From contig JAUPSS010000004.1 in the NCBI GenBank assembly GCA_040285825.1, forward strand, positions 1 to 64,000: a stretch of DNA of 64,000 nucleotides. The letters are read 5' to 3'. Of the stretch, positions 23,648 through 34,674 are shown one piece after another. Position numbers and translations under genes: made by a program. The notes below the pieces were generated by a model. The model was given only the letters and a program-made list of their open reading frames with translations. It ran no database searches and had not been told where the DNA came from. Position 1 is the stretch's first letter. Every line of letters starts with the position of its first letter. This DNA comes from Eukaryota sp. TZLM1-RC (lineage: Eukaryota; Metamonada: BaSk clade).

Positions 23648-23739
23648 TGTAGCTTAGAGAGATAAACGAATGTTTTATTATAACTAACACGAGTACTAAA
23701 CGAGTGATGACGTGGCAATAACTAACTATTACGATTACA
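23648..23739 (-). repeat. 5' LTR of the Gypsy element (92 bp)
   Basis: Identical to 20878-20969, indicating recent insertion. On the coding strand it contains 'ataataaaac', a possible poly(A) signal. It is followed by the GTAACGTTAC palindrome where a primer-binding site is expected. Confidence 0.93.
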
Positions 23740-26700
23740 ACCTGAGCAACCTTCTGCGGTTTTTTTCATTTCCGTACTCCGACTTTGGGATGCGTCTGTA
23801 ACTTCAAACACATTATACTCTTAGTGCCATGATTCTTGGGGGCAGAAGGGTAGACATCACAATTGCCATCAGTGCAGCAGCCTTGCCTAGCGCATTTTGG
23901 ATTTCTATTCCGTAAATCTTGTACCTATCGGTAATTGTAAGTGTTTCGTTTGACTCAATCACTCTTTTGATCTCAATTGTTTATGGATTGGCTTGATGTC
24001 TTCACCGTTGTACTTTCTTCTTGATGAAGACTCTATCGTAATAAAGTTTTCCTGGACAGTATTCTTTTCAGTACATACATCATCTTTTCTGCCAACACTA
24101 TTGTTTTCAAGATTGCCATTGAAACAGAATACATAAATCATTTCTTCATGTATCAAACCTGCCTTGTATCACTTGTGCATAAGCATGTTTCCACAGAAAG
24201 TGTGAAAACACAATAACATTCAACAGCGTTTTAAACACTCATATGGATATTACAATTCAAAGATTTATTGTCAAGTGTGGAGTCTTTTTGTCATATAAGA
24301 AATGGGGATTTCAAATGAAAACTATGCCAAATTGTTTTAGCTTTTTTGGTGCAGTATTTTTGATCAATAGAGCATCTGATTTCGTGTACTGATTTTGCAA
24401 TAAAAGTGTTTGTTGAATTTATGAAATTTTAAATTTATTTTTTATTTATGTTTAATAAAAAAAAGAAAAACTTCTTTATCAATGTAAAAGTTCACGCAAC
24501 AATGTTTTTCTACACCAAAAATGTGATCAAGAACACATGCTGTATCTATAAACTTGAAAACTTCTCTTGTAAAATGCGCCATTCGTTTCGATTTTTTCAA
24601 AGGCAAAATAACCATGTATAAATTGTCGCAAATGTTGTAAAAAGATTATCAACAAAGGAATTTAAATCAGATCAATGACATGAACATTGGTTTTAATGAT
24701 GCATAAAGCTCAAAATTTTGAAAGAAATACTAATCTAATCAAAAAAATGATAATCGTACAGAAATTAGCGTAACCGTTGCCATATACGAACACATGCAGA
24801 AAACAGGAAAGCAAAACCAAAATTAATTGCATTATGGGTTGGTAAAATTCCAATGTCAAAATTGGAAAATCTGAAGTTTGAAACTTCCAACCTGAGCAAC
24901 CTTCTGCGGTTTTTTTCATTTCCGTACTCCGACTTTGGGATGCGTCTGTAACTTCAAACACATTATACTCTTAGTGCCATGATTCTTGGGGGCAGAAGGG
25001 TAGACATCACAATTGCCATCAGTGCAGCAGCCTTGCCTAGCGCATTTTGGATTTCTATTCCGTAAATCTTGTACCTATCGGTAATTGTAAGTGTTTCGTT
25101 TGACTCAATCACTCTTTTGATCTCAATTGTTCATGGATTGGCTTGATGTCTTCACCGTTGCACTTTCTTCTTGATGAAGACTCTTTCGTAATAAAGTTTT
25201 CCTGGACAGTATTCTTTTCAGTACATACATCATCTTTTCTGCCAACACTATTGTTTTCAAGATTGCCATTGAAACAGAATACATAAATCTTTTCTTCATG
25301 TATCAAACCTGCCTTGTATCACTTGTGCATAAGCATGTTTTCACAGAAAGTGTGAAAACACAATAACATTCAACAGCGTTTTAAAACACTCATATGGATA
25401 TTACAATTCAAAGATTTATTGTCAAGTGTGGAGTCTTTTTGTCATATAAGAAATGGGGATTTCAAATGAAAACTATGCCAAATTGTTTTAGCTTTTTTGG
25501 TGCAGTATTTTTGATCAATAGAGCATCTGATTTCGTGTACTGATTTTGCAATAAAAGTGTTTGTTGAATTTATGAAATTTTAAATTTATTTTTTATTTAT
25601 GTTTAATAAAAAAGAAAAACTTCTTTATCAATGTAAAAGTTCACGCAACAATGTTTTTCTACACCAAAAATGTGATCAAGAACACATGCTGTATCTATAA
25701 ACTTGAAAACTTCTCTTGTAAAATGCGCCATTCGTTTCGATTTTTTCAAAGGCAAAATAACCATGTATAAATTGTCGCAAATGTTGTAAAAAGATTATCA
25801 ACAAAGGAATTTAAATCAGATCAATGACATGAACATTGGTTTTAATGATGCATAAAGCTCAAAATTTTGAAAGAAATACTAATCTAATCAAAAAAATGAT
25901 AATCGTACAGAAATTAGCGTAACCGTTGCCATATACGAACACATGCAGAAAACAGGAAAGCAAAACCAAAATTAATTGCATTATGGGTTGGTAAAATTCC
26001 AATGTCAAAATTGGAAAATCTGAAGTTTGAAACTTCCAACCTGAGCAACCTTCTGCGGTTTTTCTCATTTCCGTACTCCGACTTTGGGATGCGTCTGTAA
26101 CTTCAAACACATTATACTCTTAGTGCCATGATTCTTGGGGGCAGAAGGGTAGACATCACAATTGCCATCAGTGCAGCAGCCTTGCCTAGCGCATTTTGGA
26201 TTTCTATTCCGTAAATCTTGTACCTATCGGTAATTGTAAGTGTTTCGTTTGACTCAATCACTCTTTTGATCTCAATTGTTCATGGATTGGCTTGATGTCT
26301 TCACCGTTGCACTTTCTTCTTGATGAAGACTCTTTCGTAATAAAGTTTTCCTGGACAGTATTCTTTTCAGTACATACATCATCTTTTCTGCCAACACTAT
26401 TGTTTTCAAGATTGCCATTGAAACAGAATACATAAATCTTTTCTTCATGTATCAAACCTGCCTTGTATCACTTGTGCATAAGCATGTTTTCACAGAAAGT
26501 GTGAAAACACAATAACATTCAACAGCGTTTTAAAACACTCATATGGATATTACAATTCAAAGATTTAATGTCAAGTGTGGAGTCTTTTTTTCATATAAGA
26601 AATGGGGATTTCAAATGAAAACTATGCCAAATTGTTTTAGCTTTTTTGGTGCAGTATTTTTGATCAATAGAGCATTTAGTTTCGCGTACTGATTTTGCAA

Positions 26701-26984
26701 TTAAAGTGTTTGTTGAATTTATGAAATTTTAAATTTATTTTTTATTTATGTTTAAAAAAATGAACAAAAACTTCTTTATCAATGTAAAAGTTTACGCAAC
26801 AATGTTTTTCCACACCAATAATGTGATCAAGAACACATGTTGTATTTATAAATTTGAAAACTTCTCTTGTAAAATGCGCCATTCGTTTCCATTTTTTCAA
26901 AGGCAAGATAACCATGTATAAATTGTCGCAAATGTTGTAAAAAGATTATCAACAAAGGAATTCAAATCAAATGAATGACATGAA
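23740..26984. repeat. rDNA spacer tandem repeats, ~1149 bp period
   Basis: Three copies: 23740-24890, 24891-26039 and a partial 26040-26984, near identical for the first two and more diverged at the end of the third. Each starts 'cctgagcaaccttctgcgg'. The same sequence lies on the 18S-proximal side of the Gypsy element, which ties the repeat to the rDNA intergenic spacer. Open frames of 65 and 83 codons recur on the minus strand at the same unit positions, but they resemble no known protein. IGS repeats in animals often carry promoter duplications or enhancers; I could not identify one here. The array ends at 26984 against satellite. Confidence 0.8.
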
Positions 26985-28511
26985 TTAATATATACAAAAT
27001 CAATTGAAAATGTAATCATGAGTTTGTACTGATCAAGTAACACATAGCCAACATTACTCACACACAATTTCACACAAAGTTTGATCACAAATTGATCACA
27101 TCTAGTACATAAGGACTACATGCAACTCACCAAATCACACCAATGACCATTCAACCAATCAAACCAATGACTACTCACATGACCATAGCACGGACTTTAA
27201 CACCACAATTGTTATATTAATTGTCCCAAAATGGACTTTAAAGATTTGACCAATGATTGTAATAAACAACCATTGGTCAATATACGAAACTAGGAACTTC
27301 ATATGAGCCTCAGTAAATCGTATCAAAAACGATACTCTTACACTTACAGCAATTGTTTTATTAGTTTACAACATTCAATTGTATACTTTTTGATTTTTTA
27401 CTTTTTTTACAATTTAATGTTTAAAAATTAATACACTCAATTAATTCAAATATATACAAAATCATTTGAAAATGTAATCATGAGTTTGTACTGATCAAGT
27501 AACACATAGCCAACATTACTCACACACAATTTCACACAAAGTTTGATCACAAGTTGATCACATCTAGTACATAAGGACTACATGCAACTCACCAAATCAC
27601 ACCAATGACCATTCAACCAATTAAACCAATGACTACTCAAATGACCATAACAAGGACTTTAACACCACAATTGTTATATTAATTGTCCCAAAATGGACTT
27701 TAAAGATTTGACAATTTTCACTCAATTAATTCAAATATATACAAAATCAATTGAAAATGTAATCATGAGTTTGTACTGATCAAGTAACACATAGCCAACA
27801 TTACTCACACACAATTTCACACAAAGTTTGGTCACAAGTTGATCACATCTAGTACATAAAGACTACATGCAACTCATCTAATCATACCAATGACCATTCA
27901 ACCAATCAAACCAATGACTACTCACATGAACATAGCACGGACTTTGTCACCAAAATTGTTATATTAATTGTCCCAAAATGGACTTTAAAGATTTGACCAA
28001 TGATTGTAATAAACAACCATTGGTCAATATACGAAACTAGGAACTTCATATGAGCCTCAGTAAATCGTATCAAAAACGATACTCTTACACTTACAGCAAT
28101 GGTTTTATTAGTTTGCAACATTCAATTGTATACTTTTTGATTTTTTACTATTTTTACAATTTAATGTTTAAAAATTAATAAACTCCATTAATTCAAATAT
28201 ATACAAAATCAATTGAAAATGTAATCATGAGTTTGTACTGATCAAGTAACACATAGCCAACATTACTAACACACAATTTCACACAAAGTTTGATCACAAG
28301 TTGATCACATCTAGTACATAAGGACTACATGCAACTCACCTCATCACACCAATGACCATTCAACCAATCACACCAATGACTACTCAAATGACCATAGCAC
28401 GGACTTTAACACCACAGTTGTTATATTAATTGTCCCAAAATGGACTTTAAAGATTTGACCAATGATTGTAATAAACAACCATTGGTCAATATACGAAACT
28501 AGGAACTTCAT

Positions 28512-29162
28512 ATGAGCCTCAGTAAATCGTATACAGTAGACAGTCAATCTTCTTGTTTTTTGAAAGTCTTGCCTATTTCTCAAAATTTCACGTTCTCAGA
28601 TGATTGCTTTAAATACCTAATAAATCTGAGATTGCTTCAAGGAGAACAATTTGTGATATGTCCTTTGTGTGGTTATGGAGACCTAGGCTTAGATCACTCT
28701 TTTCAATGTAGAAAAGTCTCGAGAATGGTTACACAAAGACATAACGAAGTAAATAATTTTATTAACGAATTAAATAATTTTGAATCTGAAAAGGAATTTA
28801 AATTTGGTTTAAATAAGCAGTTACGTATTGATGGCTTTCAAACGTCAACCAAAATTGCTTTTGATGTTACCATAGTTGGAGGTTATGGTAATAATTGGAG
28901 TGATGCTTTTTCGAAAGCTTATTCTGATAAAATTGCAAAGTATTCAATTTTAAAAGAATTAAATTTAATTAACCAAATTGTTCCTCTCGTTTTTAGTGTT
29001 CATGGGGGTTTTTACACTAAAACAAAAGTACTGTTTGACCAATTTGGATGGAATGAGGTAGCAAATGAAATTAGTTGTATCATTTTGAAGAATAGCTTTA
29101 AATGCCACAGTGCATTTAATTATATACTTCAAAAGAAAAGAGAAGATCGTCAATGTTGGTAG
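28512..29162 (+). CDS. Satellite-ATG-fused RLE domain protein, copy A1 (216 aa)
   Basis: The reading frame starts at an ATG in the satellite (MSLSKSY), runs through the target-site duplication and enters the element in its native frame. Motifs: CCHC knuckle (CPLCG...DHSFQC) near residues 53-69, 'QRHNEV' where the usual Asp of RHD is Asn, 'LRIDGF', 'AFDVTIVGGYG' and a basic 'KIAKYS' helix. It lacks RT and zinc fingers, so it cannot retrotranspose alone. Whether it is ever translated is unknown; the intact frame may simply reflect youth. Confidence 0.65.
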   Translation: MSLSKSYTVDSQSSCFLKVLPISQNFTFSDDCFKYLINLRLLQGEQFVICPLCGYGDLGLDHSFQCRKVSRMVTQRHNEVNNFINELNNFESEKEFKFGLNKQLRIDGFQTSTKIAFDVTIVGGYGNNWSDAFSKAYSDKIAKYSILKELNLINQIVPLVFSVHGGFYTKTKVLFDQFGWNEVANEISCIILKNSFKCHSAFNYILQKKREDRQCW

Positions 29163-29210
29163 GTAGTTGTTTTTTAGTATTCAAGTAGTTTCTTCTTAAT
29201 TTTCAATAAA
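28533..29210 (+). mobile_element. Family A satellite-specific RLE retrotransposon, copy A1
   Basis: A 678-bp 5'-truncated insertion with 12-bp target-site duplication AGTAAATCGTAT (28521-28532 and 29211-29222). The 3' end is '...ttttcaataaa', with no poly(A) tail. Only the C-terminal CCHC/RLE part of the protein and about 50 nt of 3' UTR remain. A second copy, nearly identical, lies 1152 bp downstream. Confidence 0.9.
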
Positions 29211-29663
29211 AGTAAATCGTATCAAAAACGATACTCTTACACTTACAGCAATTGTTTTATTAGTTTACAACATTCAATTGTATACTTTTTGATTTTTTAC
29301 TTTTTTTACAATTTAATGTTTAAAAATTAATACACTCAATTGATTCAAATATATACAAAATCAATTGAAAATGTAATCATGAGTTTGTACTGATCAAGTA
29401 ACACATAGCCAACATTACTCACACACAATTTCACACAAAGTTTGATCACAAGTTGATCACATCTAGCACATAAGGACTACATGCAACTCACCTCATCACA
29501 CCAATGACCATTCAACCAATCACACCAATGACTACTCAAATGACCATAGCACGGACTTTAACACCACAGTTGTTATATTAATTGTCCCAAAATGGACTTT
29601 AAAGATTTGACCAATGATTGTAATAAACAACCATTGGTCAATATACGAAACTAGGAACTTCAT

Positions 29664-30314
29664 ATGAGCCTCAGTAAATCGTATACAGTAGACAGTCAAT
29701 CTTCTTGTTTTTTGAAAGTCTTGCCTATTTCTCAAAATTTCACGTTCTCAGATGATTGCTTTAAATACCTAATAAATCTGAGATTGCTTCAAGGAGAACA
29801 ATTTGTGATATGTCCTTTGTGTGGTTATGGAGACCTAGGCTTAGATCACTCTTTTCAATGTAGAAAAGTCTCGAGAATGGTTACACAAAGACATGACGAA
29901 GTAAATAATTTTATTAACGAATTAAATAATTTTGAATCTGAAAAGGAATTTAAATTTGGTTTAAATAAGCAGTTACGTATTGATGGCTTTCAAACGTCAA
30001 CCAAAATTGCTTTTGATGTTACCATAGTTGGAGGTTATGGTAATAATTGGAGTGATGCTTTTTCGAAAGCTTATTCTGATAAAATTGCAAAGTATTCAAT
30101 TTTAAAAGAATTAAATTTAATTAACCAAATTGTTCCTCTCGTTTTTAGTGTTCATGGGGGTTTTTACACTAAAACAAAAGTACTGTTTGACCAATTTGGA
30201 TGGAATGAGGTAGCAAATGAAATTAGTTGTATCATTTTGAAGAATAGCTTTAAATGCCACAGTGCATTTAATTATATACTTCAAAAGAAAAGAGAAGATC
30301 GTCAATGTTGGTAG
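29664..30314 (+). CDS. Satellite-ATG-fused RLE domain protein, copy A2 (216 aa)
   Basis: As copy A1, but with the canonical RHD motif (QRHDEV). The only amino-acid difference I saw is this Asp/Asn change. The frame is uninterrupted from the satellite ATG to the native stop of the element. Confidence 0.65.
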   Translation: MSLSKSYTVDSQSSCFLKVLPISQNFTFSDDCFKYLINLRLLQGEQFVICPLCGYGDLGLDHSFQCRKVSRMVTQRHDEVNNFINELNNFESEKEFKFGLNKQLRIDGFQTSTKIAFDVTIVGGYGNNWSDAFSKAYSDKIAKYSILKELNLINQIVPLVFSVHGGFYTKTKVLFDQFGWNEVANEISCIILKNSFKCHSAFNYILQKKREDRQCW

Positions 30315-30362
30315 GTAGTTGTTTTTTAGTATTCAAGTAGTTTCTTCTTAATTTTCAATAAA
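29685..30362 (+). mobile_element. Family A retrotransposon, copy A2
   Basis: A 678-bp copy with the same 5' truncation point, 12-bp duplication and 3' end as A1. The shared breakpoint and near-identity, 1152 bp apart, show that A1 and A2 arose by duplication of element plus one satellite unit, not by two insertions. Confidence 0.9.
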
Positions 30363-32308
30363 AGTAAATCGTATCAAAAACGATACTCTTACACTTACAG
30401 CAATTGTTTTATTAGTTTACAACATTCAATTGTATACTTTTTGATTTTTTACTTTTTTTACAATTTAATGTTTAAAAATTAATACACTCAATTGATTCAA
30501 ATATATACAAAATCAATTGAAAATGTAATCATGAGTTTGTACTGATCAAGTAACACATAGCCAACATTACTCACACACAATTTCACACAAAGTTTGATCA
30601 CAAGTTGATCACATCTAGCACATAAGGACTACATGCAACTCACCTCATCACACCAATGACCATTCAACCAATCAAACCAATGACTACTCAAATGACCATA
30701 GCAAGGACTTTAACACCACAATTGTTATATTAATTGTCCCAAAATGGACTTTAAAGATTTGACCAATGATTGTAATAAACAACCATTGGCCAATATACGA
30801 AACTAGGAACTTCATATGAGCCTCAGTAAATCGTATCAAAAACGATACTCTTACACTTACAGCAATTGTTTTATTAGTTTACAACATTCAATTGTATACT
30901 TTTTGATTTTTTACTTTTTTTACATTTTAATGTTTAAAAATTAATACACTCAATTGATTCAAATATATACAAAATCAATTGAAAATGTAATCATGAGTTT
31001 GTACTGATCAAGTAACACATAGCCAACATTACTCACACACAATTTCACACAAAGTTTGATCACACGTTGATCACATCTAGTACATAAAGACTACATGCAA
31101 CTCACCTCATCACACCAATGACCATTCAACCAATCATACCAATGACTAATCAAATGACCATAGCACGGACTTTAACACCACAGTTGTTATATTAATTGTC
31201 CCAAAATGGACTTTAAAGATTTGACCAATGATTGTAATAAACAACCATTGGTCAATATACGAAACTAGGAACTTCATGTGAGCCTCAGTAAATCGTATCA
31301 AAAACGATACTCTTACACTTACAGCAATTGTTTTATTAGTTTACAACATTCAATTGTATACTTTTTGATTTTTTACTTTTTTTACAATTTAATGTTTAAA
31401 AATTAATACACTCAATTAATTCAAATATATACAAAATCATTTGAAAATGTAATCATGAGTTTGTACTGATCAAGTAACACATAGCCAACATTACTCACAC
31501 ACAATTTCACACAAAGTTTGATCACAAGTTGATCACATCTAGTACATAAGGACTACATGCAACTCACCAAGTCACACCAATGACCATTCAACCAATCAAA
31601 CCAATGACTACTCAAATGACCATAGCAAGGACTTTAACACCACAATTGCTATATTAATTGTCCCAAAATGGACTTTAAAGATTTGACCAATGATTGTAAT
31701 AAACAACCATTGGTCAATATACGAAACTAGGAACTTCATGTGAGCCTCAGTAAATCGTATCAAAAACGATACTCTTACACTTACAGCAATTGTTTTATTA
31801 GTTTACAACATTCAATTGTATACTTTTTGATTTTTTACTTTTTTTACAATTTAATGTTTAAAAATTAATACACTCAATTAATTCAAATATATACAAAATC
31901 ATTTGAAAATGTAATCATGAGTTTGTACTGATCAAGTAACACATAGCCAACATTACTCACACACAATTTCACACAAAGTTTGATCACAAGTTGATCACAT
32001 CTAGTACATAAGGACTACATGCAACTCACCAAATCACACCAATGACCATTCAACCAATCAAACCATTGACTACTCAAATGACCATAGCACGGACTTTAAC
32101 ACCACAGTTGTTATATTAATTGTCCCAAAATGGACTTTAAAGATTTGACCAATGATTGTAATAAACAACCATTGGTCAATATACGAAACTAGGAACTTCA
32201 TATGAGCCTCAGTAAATCGTATCAAAAACGATACTCTTACACTTACAGCAATTGTTTTATTAGTTTACAACATTCAATTGTATACTTTTTGATTTTTTAC
32301 TTTTTTTA

Positions 32309-32491
32309 AACATTATTCGCAAATTTGGAAATGAAGAAATTCAAAAAAGAATTGACACACTTATGGAATGTAAAGTACCATTCTCAATGAACAATTCCAT
32401 ATTAAATTCTGACATGGCTGATCGGTAATGGCTGTCCGTATTAATTGATCTACCTGCTAGAGTCATTGAATTTACAAGTAATTCTTCCTAG
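32309..32491 (+). pseudogene. 3' remnant of a protein-coding gene cut by satellite
   Basis: Directly after the satellite edge an open frame (IIRKFGNEEIQKRIDTLM...) runs to 32424, then a 36-nt GT-AG intron (32425-32460) splices in phase to a short last exon ending at a TAG (32489-32491). The joined end reads '...MADR' then 'VIEFTSNSS'. The 5' part of the gene is missing because satellite DNA lies against it. The product is unrecognised. The in-frame intron is the main reason to take it as coding. Confidence 0.55.
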
Positions 32492-32825
32492 AATATAGTA
32501 ACTACTGCGGAATAACTTTAAGTATGGAAAATTGGTCAGAAACTGTCTGATGGATCGACTTTCAGTTTCACAATGCTTAGAGATTAGATGATTGATTGAT
32601 CGATTATTAAAGATTGCCTTGGGGGAGCATTCAACTGTTGTAATTTATTTGGTTGTTAAGTCACCCAAAATTTGTTATTTTGTCGCTTTCGTTCAAAATA
32701 ATAATTTTTAAAATTGTTGAGTAATTTCATCACCATTTCCATCAGCAAAGCGAATCCCAATTGAAATGGAGATTGAAGAACTTGAAAGATTTTGTCATCA
32801 AATAGCAAAAAGATATATAGATTTA
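32492..32825. other. Intergenic, nothing recognised
   Basis: AT-rich gap between the gene remnant and the converging PCF11 gene. It presumably holds the 3' ends of both transcripts. A short open frame at 32766 runs into PCF11 antisense and is not convincing. Confidence 0.6.
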
Positions 32826-33834
32826 TTAATCACCATGTTTAACTTTTTTTGCCTCTACATGGCCCTCAGAAAGCCGTTTTTTCCCAGCAAATTTATAATC
32901 AACTTGACTAAAACAAGTAGAATGATACAAAACTCCATCATCATCTAGGACCACATCATCATACATCCATTCGTCTTCATCTTCGTCATATTCCAGGTTA
33001 AATTCTTCAGCACACACAGGACATGCTTTCATATCTGTAGAGACAGAATCAGCAGAGACCCTGGGCTTTTTTTCGGTTTGTGGTTCAGGTGTTGTGAGCG
33101 ATTCGGCACGTTGTTTAGTACCATATGTGACCCAATTCTAAGGTGAACAAAACAAAGAACAAACGTTTGCATCAAGATATAAAGACCGCTTTTGTAATTT
33201 TGACTTTTTAGATGTTTCGACATGCGAATCCATATGTTTATTACGAGAATCATCATCCTCAAAACGAATCGCACACAATGGACACTGTGAGGGACGGCTA
33301 TACATTTTTTCAACAATGTCCTTTCTAGTAGCTTTAGATAGGGACTGTTGTACTGTAGTAGAAGGTGTTGATGTAGTTCCAATAACATGTGGACGTGTTG
33401 GTACCGGAGGCGATAGTTTCTCTGAGATTGTACGGTATACATAAGGCAAGAGAGGCTTCCAGGTTCCTAATAGTGTTAACAGCTCATGTTTTGTTGCAGG
33501 ATCACACGTGTTGTACACCTCAAAGAACAAACGATCCATGCTTTCCGAGAAAAGCTGGAGATATATTCCTCCCACATTTTTGACAATACAATCGGCAAGA
33601 TACAATGCAGGAAGCTTCTCATGTGGATGGGCCTAGTTTGAGCAAGGAAAAAAGACTTCATACGTTGTGTATTCTATATTCAATGGCATAAACAACATCA
33701 GGAGCATTATTTATATGCATGGCTGCAATCTGTGTCAGTCTCTGGATTTCATGTAGTTGATTATATCGCAAAAGACCCAACATGTTTATATAGTCATCCC
33801 GTAACGACCGCCGGGGAGGATGTGCTGGATACAT
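32826..33834 (-). CDS. PCF11: Pcf11-like pre-mRNA cleavage complex II protein, 3 exons
   Basis: Three exons, 33664-33834, 33165-33632 and 32826-33137, join in phase to 316 codons plus stop across GT-AG introns of 31 and 27 nt. The start is the ATG at 33834 (MYPAHPPRRS), just before the domain. The N-terminal CID domain (residues about 15-140: RDDYINML..., LTQIAAMH, LADCIVKNVGG, GTWKPLLP) binds the RNA polymerase II C-terminal domain. The C-terminus has the two Pcf11 zinc-binding motifs flanking the Clp1-binding region: CPLCAIRFEDDDS...H...H, and CPVCAEEFN...EDEWMYDD...LYHSTC. Pcf11 couples 3'-end cleavage and polyadenylation to transcription termination. At about 316 aa it is far shorter than yeast or human Pcf11; the long middle region is missing. 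Identification rests on motif order and spacing. Confidence 0.9.
33138..33164 (-). other. 27-nt intron in PCF11
   Basis: Minus-strand GTTTGTTC...CACCTTAG between '...LDAN' and 'NWVTYG'. Removing it restores the frame into the C-terminal zinc-binding region; without removal the frame stops within the intron. Confidence 0.85.
33633..33663 (-). other. 31-nt intron in PCF11
   Basis: Minus-strand GTATGAAG...CAAACTAG between '...YRIHN' and 'AHPHEKLPALYL'. Removal joins two halves of the CID domain exactly where the homologous family runs on. Confidence 0.88.
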
Positions 33835-34674
33835 CTTTTGTTTCTTATGTAATGCTTTTGCAATAGTGGAGAGGAAAAGTGAAACGAAACCCTCTCCGAT
33901 TTTACTAGTGTCACAGAATTGTGCACATAATTGTAAGGTCCTATTTTTTATCAAATCCTCTATACCCAACCCTCTTTTCGCCCCTAGACAGCTATCAGGT
34001 GGCTACTGCTAATGGTGGCTATCTAAAGGATTTTATGGGGATCATGGTTCTCCTCAACAAACGTGGTTCTAAAATATATTTTGTCAATTAATTTTTTTTT
34101 AATTTTAATTTTATTCAAAACCTATAAATCAACATCTAAAAAATCCATCTCTCCCAGAACAAAAACACTAGATGCAACTCTCTCATAGTGAGATCCAAGA
34201 GAAAGCAAAGCATCAGAAACCATCTTCAACATCCCCTTAAAAATAGAAAACACAATTCTATTTTGTCAATTAAGGTTGTTGAGATGTAAAACTTAACACC
34301 AACAGTACACAATTCAATCACACACATTTGTTGTGACTATTCATGCACTTGTTCTCTATGTAATAGAATAAATACTGATTGTTTTATTGACATGACATAT
34401 TCCTATTTGTTTAAAAAGTCCATTTAAGAAAATTTATCACAAAATACAGAATAAAAACAAGAAAAAACACTGCATAGATAATTGAGACAATAAATTGAAT
34501 TGTTTGTTTGATACAAAAAGAGCCACAAAATGAGTGGAAATTCCAAAAATAAGATTAACTGTGCATAAGATCAACTTCAACTGTAGCATGGTAGATGTCG
34601 TAGTTTCTCCAGCATAGAGGTAACTTGAGAAACAAACCTTCTGTAAGTTTCTCAATTGCCATGGACTGGCCTAA
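33835..34674. other. Intergenic / promoter region, nothing recognised
   Basis: Contains the PCF11 5' flank (open frame extending upstream to 33969 without family similarity) and possibly the 5' end of the plus-strand gene that follows. Candidate ATGs occur at 34529 and 34653, but no splice path from them was convincing. Confidence 0.5.

Larger units (their letters stand above)
20878..23739 (-). mobile_element. Ty3/Gypsy LTR retrotransposon with internal deletion
   Basis: A 2862-bp element with two 92-bp LTRs that match base for base by eye, flanked by a 4-bp duplication ACCT. The empty site is visible in the sister spacer repeats ('ttccaacctgagcaacc'). Coding strand is minus. It retains a continuous pol frame from within RT to the integrase C-terminus but has only a 33-codon start of a gag-like frame, so gag and protease have been deleted; it would need help from a complete relative. 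The sequence after the 5' LTR (GTAACGTTAC) is palindromic and does not start with the usual TGG of a tRNA primer site. A short purine stretch ('gaagggtag') precedes the 3' LTR. Confidence 0.93.
26985..32308. repeat. Satellite block 2, same unit and orientation as block 1
   Basis: About 4 kb of ~458-462 bp units (near 8-9 units) plus two retroelement insertions. Begins at 'tatatacaaaatcaattg' abutting the rDNA spacer and ends after a T-rich stretch where gene sequence starts. One unit has lost about 300 bp around 27710-27720 ('gatttgacaattttcactcaatt'). It has the same unit as block 1, so the rDNA island lies between two like-oriented arrays. Confidence 0.95.

Noticed and set aside
23959-26455. 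Repeated 65- and 83-codon frames in the spacer repeats
   Set aside because: They recur because of the 1149-bp repeat, have no recognisable motif, and lie in non-coding rDNA spacer.
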